DNA of 64,000 nucleotides from Oscillospiraceae bacterium (GTDB lineage: Bacteria > Bacillota > Clostridia > Oscillospirales > Ruminococcaceae), in contig SFJO01000003.1 of assembly GCA_004555865.1 (NCBI GenBank), positions 1 to 64,000 on the forward strand. Reading direction: 5' to 3'. Under the pieces are notes generated by a model. That model ran no database searches. It was not told the DNA's origin and saw nothing but the letters and a program-made list of their open reading frames with translations. The position numbers and the translations under genes were made by a program. Shown one piece after another: positions 50,632-59,514 of the stretch; position 1 is the stretch's first letter, and every line of letters begins with the position of its first letter.

Positions 50632-51574
50632 TGGTGGTATCCTCCTTCTTGGCGGCCCGGGCAACGGGCTTTGCAAAATACTTGCCCTTCCAGTAGGGGA
50701 TGGCCAGGAACACTGCCACCACCAGCGCGCTGAGCAGCTTCAGCAGGTTGGCATCCAGACCCAGCAGGATAACCACCTGAATAACAATGTAATATACCAC
50801 CGCGCCCAGCGAAACGCCCAACAGACGCAGGCCGAAGTTGTGGAAGATCTTGCCGAACAGCGCCTCACCGATGATGATGGCAGCCAGACCGATGACGATG
50901 GCACCGCGGCCCATGCTCACGTCCGCAAAGCCCTGATACTGCGCCAGCAGCGCACCGGCCAGAGCCACCAGGCCGTTGGAGAGCATCAGGCCCAGCACCG
51001 TGTTGAAGCCGGTGTTGATGCCCTGGGCACGGCTCATGTTGGGGTTTGCACCGGTGGCGCGGATGCCGCAACCCAGCTCGGTGCCGAAGAACCAGTACAT
51101 GATGCCGATCAGAACCACCGTAATGATGCTCACCATCACCAGCGGGTTGCGCAGCGCAAATTCTTTCACCCAGCGCAGAGAGATGAGCACGCCGTTTTTG
51201 TCCACGTTGATGGACTGGTTGGCCTTGCCCATGATTTTCAGGTTGATGGAGTAGAGTGAAAGCTGAGTCAAAATACCGGCAAGGATGGCCGGAATGCCCA
51301 TAAACGTGTGGAACAGGCCGGTCACCAGGCCGGTGAGCAGGCCCGCCACCAGCGCCATAAACAGAGCAAACCACACATTGTGGCCGCTCAGCAGCAGCAT
51401 GATGCACACGGCGCCGCCGGTGCCCATCGAACCGTCCACCGTCAGGTCCGCCACATCCAGAATGCGGTAAGTGATGTACACGCCAATGGCCATAATGCCC
51501 CAGATGATGCCCTGTGCGCAGGCGCCGGGCAGTGCGCCGGGCAGGTTGCCCAGCTTTGCGAGAATCTCGATCAT
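50624..51574 (-). CDS. ABC importer permease (TrpY-like)
   Basis: The 316-residue protein has about eight to nine membrane helices and belongs to the branched-chain-type permease superfamily. Markers are GIMAIGVYITYRILDVADLTVDGS, FHTFMGIPAILAGILTQ, ATGANPNMSRAQGINT and GRGAIVIGLAAIIIGEALFG. AAAGGAG precedes the ATG. It lies between the binding protein and the ATPase, in the order TrpX-TrpY-TrpZ. Confidence 0.92.
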   Translation of the reverse strand: MIEILAKLGNLPGALPGACAQGIIWGIMAIGVYITYRILDVADLTVDGSMGTGGAVCIMLLLSGHNVWFALFMALVAGLLTGLVTGLFHTFMGIPAILAGILTQLSLYSINLKIMGKANQSINVDKNGVLISLRWVKEFALRNPLVMVSIITVVLIGIMYWFFGTELGCGIRATGANPNMSRAQGINTGFNTVLGLMLSNGLVALAGALLAQYQGFADVSMGRGAIVIGLAAIIIGEALFGKIFHNFGLRLLGVSLGAVVYYIVIQVVILLGLDANLLKLLSALVVAVFLAIPYWKGKYFAKPVARAAKKEDTTNA

Positions 51575-51651
51575 GAAAACAACTCTCCTTTGATTGCGGT
51601 TCTGCTTTTTTCGCCTCAGTCCGCAAAAGCATGCAGATGGTTTTAGTATAG

Positions 51652-51691
51652 CAAAAAAACAAGGAGAATGGAAGCCCCATTCTCCCTGTTT
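51652..51691 (-). terminator. Intercistronic attenuator between binding protein and permease
   Basis: AAACAAGGAGAATGG (51657-51671) pairs with CCATTCTCCCTGTTT (51677-51691), with seven T on the minus strand. Partial termination here would keep the binding protein in excess, as is common in ABC importers. Confidence 0.8.
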
Positions 51692-51719
51692 GTAATGTTT
51701 CGATTGTCCGAAGGGTCAA

Positions 51720-52724
51720 TCAGCCCTCAATGGCCACATAGCCCTCGGGTGCGGTCAGGCCCAGCGCATCGCAGATTTCTGCGTTGTACTTCTTGGTCAC
51801 GGTGGTGTATTCAATGGGCATCTCGGAAACATCGGCCTCGCCGGTCAGGATCTTCGCGGCCATCTCACCGGTGGTCTTGCCCAGGTCGTAGTAGCTGATG
51901 GACAGGGTGGCAACGCCGCAGCCCTTGGCAATGCCTTCCTCACCGGCGATGACGGGCACGCCAGCGGGGCGGCAGATACCATCAATGATGCCGGTGTTGG
52001 CAGCAGCCGTGTTATCGGTGGGAACATAGATCACGTCGCAGTCGGCGGCGGCGCTGCTGCAAACACTGGACAGATCGTTGGAATCGGCGAAGGAGTACTG
52101 CACGGCCTCGTAGCCCAGCTTCTCCAGCTCCGCCTGCACAACGTCAACCTGATACTGGCTGTTGGCTTCCGCCGAGCAGTACAGCAGGCCAATCTTCTTC
52201 GCATCAGGGAACCACTCCTGAATCATGGCCGCCTGCTGGTCCAGAGGAGGCAGGTCGGAAGTGCCGGAAATGTTTCCGCCCACAGTGCCATTGAAATCAT
52301 CCAGGCCCAAAGCCACACCATATTCGGTAACAGAAGTGCCCAGCACAGGGATCTCGGTGGTGGCGGCAGCCGCAGCCTGCAGCGCGGGCGTTGCGTTGGC
52401 CAGAATCAGATCCACACCGTTGGAAACGAAGGTGTTGTTGATGGTGGCGCAGGTAGCGGTATCGTTCTGTGCATTCTGGAAATCAAACTCAACGTTCTCT
52501 TCGCCCAGCTGCTCCTTCAGGGCATCCTCGAAGCCCTTGGTTGCAGCATCCAGAGCGTCATGCTCCACCAGCTGGCAGATGCCAACCTTATACTTGGTGC
52601 CCGCCGCGGCGGCCGAACCTGCCTCGCTGGAAGCAGCGGCGCTGGAAGAGGCGGAGCCGCCGCAGCCGGTCAGAGCCGCTGCGCACAGGCTGACAGCCAG
52701 AATCATCGAAAGTGCTTTTTTCAT
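51720..52724 (-). CDS. ABC importer substrate-binding lipoprotein (TrpX-like)
   Basis: The 334-residue lipoprotein has lipobox LTGC with lipidated Cys21, followed by a Ser/Ala-rich linker. The PF04392-type periplasmic-binding fold follows: KVGICQLVEHDALDAATKGF, NATPALQAAAAATTEIPVLGTSVTEY, IYVPTDNTAAANTG and SISYYDLGKTTGEMAAKIL. Members with a TrpYZ-like partner transport tryptophan or tyrosine. AAGGGAGG precedes the ATG. I looked for a T-box with its TGGNACCGCG sequence in the leader and found none. Confidence 0.9.
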   Translation of the reverse strand: MKKALSMILAVSLCAAALTGCGGSASSSAAASSEAGSAAAAGTKYKVGICQLVEHDALDAATKGFEDALKEQLGEENVEFDFQNAQNDTATCATINNTFVSNGVDLILANATPALQAAAAATTEIPVLGTSVTEYGVALGLDDFNGTVGGNISGTSDLPPLDQQAAMIQEWFPDAKKIGLLYCSAEANSQYQVDVVQAELEKLGYEAVQYSFADSNDLSSVCSSAAADCDVIYVPTDNTAAANTGIIDGICRPAGVPVIAGEEGIAKGCGVATLSISYYDLGKTTGEMAAKILTGEADVSEMPIEYTTVTKKYNAEICDALGLTAPEGYVAIEG

Positions 52725-52850
52725 GTTTGTTTCCTCCCTTATGCCGATTCCCTCAAGGCCGCCGCCGATTCGGTTGGACCGATCCACCGCGCTGGCCTTA
52801 CCGGCACGTTCTCTCTTCACAATTTAGTCTCGTGAAGTTTAACGAGGTAA

Positions 52851-52879
52851 AGTATATCACAATTGCCCCCGGAATTCAA
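52851..52879 (-). promoter_or_regulatory. Sigma-A promoter of the ABC importer operon
   Basis: On the minus strand TTGAAT (52874-52879) and TATACT (52851-52856) are separated by 17 bases. The leader of about 120 bases holds one small CTTCAC/GTGAAG hairpin. Positions 52880-53035 show no gene. Confidence 0.65.
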
Positions 52880-53035
52880 GCCTTTATTGCGTAAAAGTGA
52901 GCGTTACCACTCTTTTTTGTCTCTATTGCCGAAAAGCCATATTTTGCTTTGTCACTTTTCACGGTTTTCAGGTTCATTGCGCCCTCGCGCCCTATTTCTA
53001 TTTTCTTTTTCCCGCGCCATTCGGCCCTTTTTACA

Positions 53036-53085
53036 ACAAAAAAGGCAGCACCCATTCGATCAAAACGATCAAATGGATGCTGCTC
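53036..53085 (-). terminator. Terminator downstream of the zinc-ribbon gene
   Basis: GGCAGCACCCATTCGATC and GATCAAATGGATGCTGCT (53044-53061 and 53067-53084) pair with a few mismatches, followed by TTTTTT on the minus strand. Between 53086 and 53243 a short open run of about 25 codons ends LRTEEIGPKGK, but it has no start codon or ribosome binding site. Confidence 0.85.
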
Positions 53086-53243
53086 TGCCTGCAAGTTCCG
53101 ATCCAGCCTTGCATCGCTTTCGCCGATCTGCGGCGCTCCGCCGGAGTCACTTCCCCTTGGGGCCAATCTCTTCGGTGCGCAGCACGGCGTTCAGCCTCGG
53201 CCGCCCGTTCTCCAGGGTCAGGGCAGCGGCCGCACCGGCCTGC

Positions 53244-53675
53244 TTACAGCTGTGCCCCACAGTGATTGCAAAACAGGGCATTCTCCTCTACCTCCGCGCC
53301 GCACTGGGGGCACACATGGGCAGCCGGAGCTTCCTCGGTTTCAGGCTTTGCCTCTTCCGCGTCCACCTCGACGATTGGGGCCTCTTTCTCCTCTTCGGGG
53401 GCAGTAATCCCGGCAGCCTTCAGCGCTTCAATGTTGGCTTCAATGTCAGAAATTGCCTGGATGTACTTTTCCACCAGGGGCTGGTTCTCCTCGCCGTTCT
53501 TGGCCAGGCTGTACACCAATGCGCCCAGCTGGCGCTGCGCCTTGGCCAGTTTGGCCTGCTCGCTCACCAGGTCTACCTGCTTTTTGCCTTTTTCGGCCAG
53601 ATCCACCGCCGTGCTCTTAACTGCATCGGCCATCTCGGTCCCCTTCTGGATCAGCTTATCAAAATCGAACGCCAT
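53244..53675 (-). CDS. Zinc-ribbon protein with helical N-terminal domain
   Basis: The 143-residue protein has a long amphipathic helical region (residues 1-85, probably coiled coil, AKAQRQLGALVYSLAKNGEEN). An acidic linker (EEEKEAPIVEVDAEEAKPETEE) and a C-terminal zinc ribbon CPQCGAEVEENALFCNHCG follow, with four cysteines in two CxxC pairs. Function is unknown; similar proteins are common in gut Firmicutes. GAGGTG precedes the ATG at 53675. Confidence 0.8.
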   Translation of the reverse strand: MAFDFDKLIQKGTEMADAVKSTAVDLAEKGKKQVDLVSEQAKLAKAQRQLGALVYSLAKNGEENQPLVEKYIQAISDIEANIEALKAAGITAPEEEKEAPIVEVDAEEAKPETEEAPAAHVCPQCGAEVEENALFCNHCGAQL

Positions 53676-53782
53676 ACCAATCACCTCATTCTAGTCGGCG
53701 GGCCGCCTGCCGCTTACGCTGCCGCAGCCCGCTTTGTCAGCCACGCTGCATCCGGGCAGCGCGGCGCGTACCAATTAAAATG

Positions 53783-54712
53783 TCATTCCCCCAAGAATTC
53801 CCGCAGCATGCTGTTTTTCGGCACCAGTTCCAGCGGAATGGGGTCAAACAGGGCAAAATGCCCGGCCAGCTCGTTCATCTTCTCCGCGTAGGGGTCCTTT
53901 TCCGGCAGCGAACCGGCCAGCGGCTCGATCATTCCCGCCAGCACGCACAGCTCGTAGCTGAACGAGGTATCCACCAACAGATCCGCCTCCGGCTTGAACA
54001 CCTTGATGTAGCGATCCTCGCCGTCGCACACGCGGCCCCACATACCGATGGTTTTTTCCGGCGAATGGCCGCGGAATTTGTGGTCTCGCACCATGCGCCG
54101 CGCCAGGCGGATGTCTCGGGTAGGCAGCACCCGCTGCCCCTTGCTGCAATATTCTTCCCGCAGGCCGGCGTAGATTTTATATACGCTGTTCCGGGGCAGA
54201 ACCTCCGTCAGAATCGGATTCAGCGCGTGGATGCCCTCGACGATGCACACACCGCCCTCCAGCTCCAGGTGCTCCCGCTCCGGCAGGCGGCTCTCCGTGG
54301 GGAAGTCGAAGATGGGCAGGTCCGTGCTTCCCTTGCTCACCAGTTCGCCCAGGCAGCGGTGGATCTCATCCAAATCCAGCGCGGTCACATTTTCATAGTC
54401 CTTGGTGCCGTCGGGCAGGCGCGGATACTCATCCAGATTCTTATAGAAATTGTCCAGGCTGACCACCTTGCTGGGGCAGCCGCGCACGGTGAGCGCATCG
54501 GCAATTTTGTGGGCCGTGGTGGTTTTGCCGGAGGCCGAAGGCCCCGTCAGCATCACAATGCGGCAGCCGGACTCCAAAATTTCACCGGCAGCAGCAAAAA
54601 TTCTGCTTTCATACTCAATTTCGCAATGGGAAACAAAGCGCTGGGCGCTGGCGGCAGCCGTATTGACCAGGCTGACCTCAACCAGACGTTTGGGAATCCA
54701 GATAGCGGCCAT
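53783..54712 (-). CDS. Uridine kinase-like P-loop nucleoside kinase
   Basis: The 309-residue protein has Walker A TGPSASGKTTTAHK (56-69), SLDNFYKNLDEYPRLPDGTKDYENVTALDLDEI as in uridine/phosphoribulokinase family members, and VEGIHALNP. It is longer than classical Udk (about 210 residues) and resembles the C-terminal half of the two-domain nucleoside kinases found in Clostridia. The ATG at 54712 lies within the 3' end of hemZ (35-base overlap); an upstream GTG at 54724 is possible. Confidence 0.85.
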   Translation of the reverse strand: MAAIWIPKRLVEVSLVNTAAASAQRFVSHCEIEYESRIFAAAGEILESGCRIVMLTGPSASGKTTTAHKIADALTVRGCPSKVVSLDNFYKNLDEYPRLPDGTKDYENVTALDLDEIHRCLGELVSKGSTDLPIFDFPTESRLPEREHLELEGGVCIVEGIHALNPILTEVLPRNSVYKIYAGLREEYCSKGQRVLPTRDIRLARRMVRDHKFRGHSPEKTIGMWGRVCDGEDRYIKVFKPEADLLVDTSFSYELCVLAGMIEPLAGSLPEKDPYAEKMNELAGHFALFDPIPLELVPKNSMLREFLGE

Positions 54713-56126
54713 AGAACTCACCAATTCCTCTCTTACGCTCCAGAATCACATCAAATCCATTGATGTATTCATTCGCATATTTATAGTTGAAAATACGCTC
54801 AATGTGCTCGCCGCAGCCGGGCTGACGCAGCTTGGTGGAGCCGCCCGCCCCCGCGGAGAGGATCGAATGTACTTCCTCCATAATATAAATGTTGTAGTAC
54901 CCCTCGTACCCCGGTTTGCACCAGCCGATGTTCTCCAGATTCTGGAGCGTGTTCTTCTGGCGGTAGAGGTAATAGGGCACATACCCTGCCTTGTTCAGGG
55001 CATCGCAGTGCTCCAGCATGGCGGCAACATCGGCGTAATCCTCCTGGCTGTGGTCGATCACCAGGCTGGAGGCCCGCTTCAACGTCAGCGTATGCACGGT
55101 GATGTTTTCCGGCTCCAGCGCGATGGCCTGCTCCAGGCTTCGGGCAAAGCCCTCTTCCGTGTCGCCGGGCAGCCCGGCAATCAGGTCCATGTTGATGTTC
55201 CTGTGCCCTGCCTGCCGTGCGTCATAGAAGCAGCGGCGGATGTCCTCGGCCGTATGACGGCGGCCGATGTGGGCCAGCACCTCGTCCTCAAAGGTCTGCG
55301 GATTGATGGAGATGCGGGTGGCCCCGTACTCCTTCAGCACCTGCAGCTTTTCCAGGTCGGTGCAGTCCGGCCGGCCGGCTTCTACGGTGTACTCTTCCAG
55401 GCGGCTCAGGTCAAAGCATTGGGCCACCTTGCCCATCAGCTGCCGCAGCTGATCGGCGCTCAGGCTGGTGGGGGTGCCGCCGCCGATGTACACGGTGCGC
55501 AGGTTCAGGCCGATCTGCTCCATCTGGTTCTGAATCGCCTCAAGTTCCATGCACAGATGATCCACATAGGGCTGAATGAGCTTTTTATCCCGCTCCACCG
55601 TACGGGAAACAAAGCTGCAATAGCTGCACCGGGATGGGCAGAACGGAATGCCGATGTACAGGCTGCAGTCCCGCAGGCCGCTGCGCTCCAAAATCGGCCG
55701 CTGCCGGTCGGCGATCCCGCGGGCCAGCTCAAACCGGCCGGGGGTACAGTCGTACTTTTCCAAAAACAGCTTTGCAATGTCCTCTTCGCTGTGGCCGGCG
55801 GCCCTTTGGTCGTGAATGATGCGCACCGGGCGCACCCCAGTCATTTTGCCCCAGGGCGGCCGGATGCCGGTCACTTCGCGCAGCAGGTCATACACCAGGC
55901 TGGCCAGTGCAAACGCGGGCTTTTCATTCTCGGGCCGCGCCGCACGCCGCCAATGGCAAATGCCATTTTCCCGCACGCCCGCCAGCAGATGGTTCCGGCC
56001 CGCCCGGGCCAGAACCAGATCGCCGCCCCGGTGATACCCGGGCACCAGCTTTGCCATGGGATAAAACAACCGAATCACATGCTCCACATCATAGCCGGAA
56101 GCCAGGCCCAATACGGTCAGTTCCAT
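54678..56126 (-). CDS. hemZ: Oxygen-independent coproporphyrinogen III oxidase-like radical SAM protein HemZ
   Basis: The 482-residue protein has an N-terminal domain of about 150 residues, then a radical SAM core with CPSRCSYCSF (Cys163, Cys167, Cys170). VYIGGGTPTSLS, TVEAGRPD and the HemN-type segments RISINPQTF and HRNINMDLIAGLPGDT follow. It may oxidise coproporphyrinogen III or act on another heme-related substrate; the family includes members whose activity is unproven. It overlaps the MBL gene by ten bases and the kinase gene by 35. Confidence 0.92.
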   Translation of the reverse strand: MELTVLGLASGYDVEHVIRLFYPMAKLVPGYHRGGDLVLARAGRNHLLAGVRENGICHWRRAARPENEKPAFALASLVYDLLREVTGIRPPWGKMTGVRPVRIIHDQRAAGHSEEDIAKLFLEKYDCTPGRFELARGIADRQRPILERSGLRDCSLYIGIPFCPSRCSYCSFVSRTVERDKKLIQPYVDHLCMELEAIQNQMEQIGLNLRTVYIGGGTPTSLSADQLRQLMGKVAQCFDLSRLEEYTVEAGRPDCTDLEKLQVLKEYGATRISINPQTFEDEVLAHIGRRHTAEDIRRCFYDARQAGHRNINMDLIAGLPGDTEEGFARSLEQAIALEPENITVHTLTLKRASSLVIDHSQEDYADVAAMLEHCDALNKAGYVPYYLYRQKNTLQNLENIGWCKPGYEGYYNIYIMEEVHSILSAGAGGSTKLRQPGCGEHIERIFNYKYANEYINGFDVILERKRGIGEFYGRYLDSQTSG

Positions 56127-56719
56127 GCGTACCCCCTCATGTAAGGGTTGTAGCGCTTTTCCTCACCCATGGTGGAAGCATCCATGTGGCCAGGAAGAAC
56201 CTGAACGTCGTCTGCCAGGGGCAGCGCCTTCAGCTTTTCCAGGCTGGCTTTCATCTTCTCCGGGTCGCTCTCGGCAAAGTCCGTGCGGCCAATGCTGCCG
56301 TGGAACAGGGTATCGCCGGTGAAGAACAGGTTGCCGCACAGCAGGCACCAGCTGCCCAGAGTATGCCCGGGGGTGTGCCAGGTGCGGAAAGTCAGTTCAT
56401 CCACCTTCAGCTCGCCGCCGTCCGTATATTCCCCGTCCACTTTGGAGATGGGCAGCCGCTGGGTGCCCTGCGCATCCGCCTTGTCCAGATACAGTGCCGC
56501 ACCCCACTGCCTGCGTAGCTCTTCCGCGCCGGGCACATGGTCAAAATGGCCATGGGTCAGCAGAATGTGGGTGAGCTTTGCTCCATGCTCGCCCAGAATG
56601 CGGTTGTATTCCACCGGCTCACAGGAGGGGTCAATGATCACGGCATTGCCCGCCTTGGTAATCAGCAAAAAGCTGTTGGTGTAGTACGGCGGGAAGCCCG
56701 CCAGATGAAACATCTGCAT
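56117..56719 (-). CDS. MBL-fold metallo-hydrolase (glyoxalase II-like)
   Basis: The 200-residue protein has the metallo-beta-lactamase motif THGHFDH (55-61), the histidine HTPGHTLGS, the bridging aspartate FTGDTLF, and the last histidine LPGHM. It resembles small YcbL/glyoxalase II-like thioester hydrolases. AAGGTGAG precedes the ATG at 56719. Its place between dtd and hemZ is typical of Clostridia. Confidence 0.93.
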   Translation of the reverse strand: MQMFHLAGFPPYYTNSFLLITKAGNAVIIDPSCEPVEYNRILGEHGAKLTHILLTHGHFDHVPGAEELRRQWGAALYLDKADAQGTQRLPISKVDGEYTDGGELKVDELTFRTWHTPGHTLGSWCLLCGNLFFTGDTLFHGSIGRTDFAESDPEKMKASLEKLKALPLADDVQVLPGHMDASTMGEEKRYNPYMRGYAWN

Positions 56720-56838
56720 AGTGCACTCACCTTCCCTGCGGTTGGTACCCTTATTGTACCCCGCAGATATGAATAAATTGTTGAACAGGACCCACAAACT
56801 GGGCAAAAATGTCAAATATTTTGTAAACTTTTATCCAA

Positions 56839-57309
56839 TCAGCCCATTTTGGGGGGCTTTTGCCACTCGTCTGTATCCAGCACCAGCGTAATCGGGCCGT
56901 CGTTGACCAGTTCCACCTGCATATCGGCCCCGAACTCGCCGTGCTGAATGCCGGCCAGCCCCTGCCGCGCCAGCTCCTTCAGAAACAGCTCGTACCCGTC
57001 CACTGAGAGCGGCTGTTTGGCGGCATGGATAAAGCTGGGCCGTTTACCCCGGCTGGAATCCCCGTACAGGGTAAAATTACTCACAACCAAAGCCTCATAT
57101 CCAAGCTCCACCGCGCTGCGGTTCAACTTGCCCGTCTCATCCGGAAAAATGCGCAGATGCGCGCACTTTTCGGCCAGCTTCGGCACAACTTCCAGGGTGT
57201 CCGTATCCCGCACACCCAGCAAAATGACCAGCCCCGGCCCAATTTTCCGGGGCTCGCCCCCATTCACAATCACACTGGCGCGGCTGACCCGCTGCAGTAC
57301 TGCACGCAT
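56839..57309 (-). CDS. dtd: D-aminoacyl-tRNA deacylase
   Basis: Dtd removes D-amino acids mischarged on tRNA. The 156-residue protein has MRAVLQRVSRASV, SNFTLYGDSSRGKRPSF and NDGPITLVLDT with the active-site Gly-Pro motif. GGAGAG precedes the ATG. It lies 18 bases after rel on the same strand. Confidence 0.95.
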   Translation of the reverse strand: MRAVLQRVSRASVIVNGGEPRKIGPGLVILLGVRDTDTLEVVPKLAEKCAHLRIFPDETGKLNRSAVELGYEALVVSNFTLYGDSSRGKRPSFIHAAKQPLSVDGYELFLKELARQGLAGIQHGEFGADMQVELVNDGPITLVLDTDEWQKPPKMG

Positions 57310-57327
57310 TCGACACTCTCCTTTGGA

Positions 57328-59511
57328 TCAGCGGGTCACCGAAATGACCCCGCGGATCTTGCGCAGCTTTGCCACCACATTGTTCAGGTGTTCGGTGTTG
57401 GCAATACCCACGGTCACATTCATAAACGCTTTGTCGTTCTCCCCCTGGCGCGCATTCACCGCATAGATGGGCACCCGCAGGTCGGACAGCGCCATGGCCA
57501 ATTCGCCGAAAATACCGTCCCGATCTTCGGCATAGATCTCCAGCGCCGCCTTGAACGGCTCCTGGGCGGAGGCGCTGTCCTCCCAATAGGCCTTCACCCA
57601 GCGGGCGGCATTCTCCGGCTGCTTCATGCTCTGCTGGGCATTGGCGCAATCCTGCTTGTGGATGGATACGCCATAGCCGCGGGTGATGAAGCCCACGATC
57701 TTGTCGCCGGGCAGCGGATTGCAGCACTTGGCGAACTTCACCAGGCAATTGTCAATGCCTTCCACCACCACGCCATCGCTGGTGTGGGTGCGGTGAATGG
57801 ACACATCTTCCACCGTGAAGTTCTTGGCGGCCTCGGCTTCTGCCTCTGCCTCCCGCATTTTGGTGTACTCGTCCTTGATCTTGCCCATAATGCGGCTGAT
57901 CTGCAGGCCGCCGTAGCCGATGGCAGCGTACATCTCATCCGGGTTGTTCATGCGCTGGCGACGGGCGATCTCGCCCATAAACTCGTCCCACTTTTCGGGC
58001 GGAACGTTCACCAAAGAGCGGCGCATCTCCCGCTCCAGGGCGGCACGGCCTTCCTGAATGTTCTCTTCCCGCCGCTCCTTCTTGAACCAGTTGCGGATCT
58101 TGTTCTTGGCCTCACTGGTGGCCACGATCTTCAGCCAGTCGCGGCTGGGGCCCTTGTCCGCCGGGCCGGTGACGATCTCAATGATCTCGCCAGTGGCCAC
58201 CTTGTGGTCAATGGGAACCATCTTGCTGTTTACTTTGGCGCCGATCATCCGGTTGCCCACCGCCGAGTGAATGGCGTAGGCGAAGTCGATGACCGTTGCG
58301 CCGGTGGGCAGGGCGATCACATCGCCCCGGGGCGTAAAGGCAAACACCTCTTCCGGCAGCAGGTCGCCCTTCAGATCGCGCAGAATGTCGCCCACATCGT
58401 TGGAATCCCGCTGGCTTTCCAGCAGCTGACGCACCCAGGCCAGGCGGTCATCCAGTTTGTCCTTGCCCTGCACGCCCGCCTTGTACTTCCAGTGGGCGGC
58501 CACGCCGTATTCCGCCACCTGATCCATCTCCCAGGTGCGGATCTGCACCTCAAAGGGCAGCCCCTCGTGGCCGATGACCGTGGTGTGCAGCGACTGATAC
58601 ATATTGGGCTTCGGGGTGGAAATATAGTCCTTGAAGCGGTTGGGCAGCGGGTGGTACATATCGTGGATCACGCCCAGCGCATTGTAGCATTCGGCCACCG
58701 AATCCAGAATGATGCGCACGGCATACACGTCGTAGATCTCATCAAATTCCTTTTTCTGCATGATGGTCTTGCGGTAAATGCCGTAAATGCTCTTGACCCG
58801 GCGCTTCATATAGGCATTCTCCATGCCGTTTTCTTTCAGGCGCTCCTGAATGGCATGGCTCACATGCTCCAAAAATTCATTGCCGCGGTGCTTGGCCAGC
58901 TGCTCCTTGATCTCGTTGTAGCCAACGGGGTCCAGATACTGCAGGCTGCGGTCCTCCAGCTCTTCCTTGATGCTGCTGATGCCCAGGCGGTGGGCAATGG
59001 GGGCGTACACCTCCATGGTCTCCTTGGCCTTGTCCCGGCGCTTCTGCTCCGGCCAGGCATCGCCGGTGCGCATATTGTGCAGCCGGTCGCACAGCTTGAT
59101 GATCATCACCCGCACGTCCTGGCTCATGGCCAGCAGCATTTTGCGCAGGTTTTCGGCCTGCTGCTCCTCCACGGAGGAAAACTTCAATTTGGTCAGCTTG
59201 GTCACGCCGTCCACCAGCAGGGCCACATCCGGGCCGAACTGGCTGCTGATCTCGTTGACAGTAACCGCGGTATCCTCCACCACATCGTGCAGAAGGCCGC
59301 CCGCCACACTCTCCGAATCCATTCCCAGATCCACCAGCAGGCAGGCCACGTGCAGCGGATGACAAATGTACGGCTCGCCGCTGCGGCGGAACTGCCCCTC
59401 ATGGGCCTTTTCTGCCAGCTGGTAAGCCTTGTGGATCATTTCAATATTGTAAGGTCGGCCCGAATTTTCAAGGGCATGGGCCAGATCGTCGTACACAATA
59501 TACTCAGCCAT
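57328..59511 (-). CDS. rel: Bifunctional (p)ppGpp synthetase/hydrolase Rel
   Basis: Rel makes and degrades the alarmone (p)ppGpp. The 727-residue protein has the HD hydrolase with HPLHVA (51-56), HDVVED (75-80) and CDRLHNMRT. The synthetase follows with RVKSIYGIYRK, FDEIYDVYAVRIIL and KPNMYQSLHTTV, then TGS (EVFAFTPRGDVIALPTGAT), a helical region with the cysteine-containing conserved CCNPLPGD, and a C-terminal ACT. All domains are complete. Its ribosome binding site GGAGGAA lies within the last codons of recJ, three bases upstream. Confidence 0.96.
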   Translation of the reverse strand: MAEYIVYDDLAHALENSGRPYNIEMIHKAYQLAEKAHEGQFRRSGEPYICHPLHVACLLVDLGMDSESVAGGLLHDVVEDTAVTVNEISSQFGPDVALLVDGVTKLTKLKFSSVEEQQAENLRKMLLAMSQDVRVMIIKLCDRLHNMRTGDAWPEQKRRDKAKETMEVYAPIAHRLGISSIKEELEDRSLQYLDPVGYNEIKEQLAKHRGNEFLEHVSHAIQERLKENGMENAYMKRRVKSIYGIYRKTIMQKKEFDEIYDVYAVRIILDSVAECYNALGVIHDMYHPLPNRFKDYISTPKPNMYQSLHTTVIGHEGLPFEVQIRTWEMDQVAEYGVAAHWKYKAGVQGKDKLDDRLAWVRQLLESQRDSNDVGDILRDLKGDLLPEEVFAFTPRGDVIALPTGATVIDFAYAIHSAVGNRMIGAKVNSKMVPIDHKVATGEIIEIVTGPADKGPSRDWLKIVATSEAKNKIRNWFKKERREENIQEGRAALEREMRRSLVNVPPEKWDEFMGEIARRQRMNNPDEMYAAIGYGGLQISRIMGKIKDEYTKMREAEAEAEAAKNFTVEDVSIHRTHTSDGVVVEGIDNCLVKFAKCCNPLPGDKIVGFITRGYGVSIHKQDCANAQQSMKQPENAARWVKAYWEDSASAQEPFKAALEIYAEDRDGIFGELAMALSDLRVPIYAVNARQGENDKAFMNVTVGIANTEHLNNVVAKLRKIRGVISVTR

Positions 59512-59514
59512 GCA

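Noticed and set aside
52725..52850. A T-box in the leader of the ABC importer
   Set aside because: The TGGNACCGCG sequence and the specifier-loop arrangement are absent.
53086..53243. A short open run ending LRTEEIGPKGK after the zinc-ribbon gene
   Set aside because: There is no start codon or ribosome binding site; it may be gene debris but cannot be supported.
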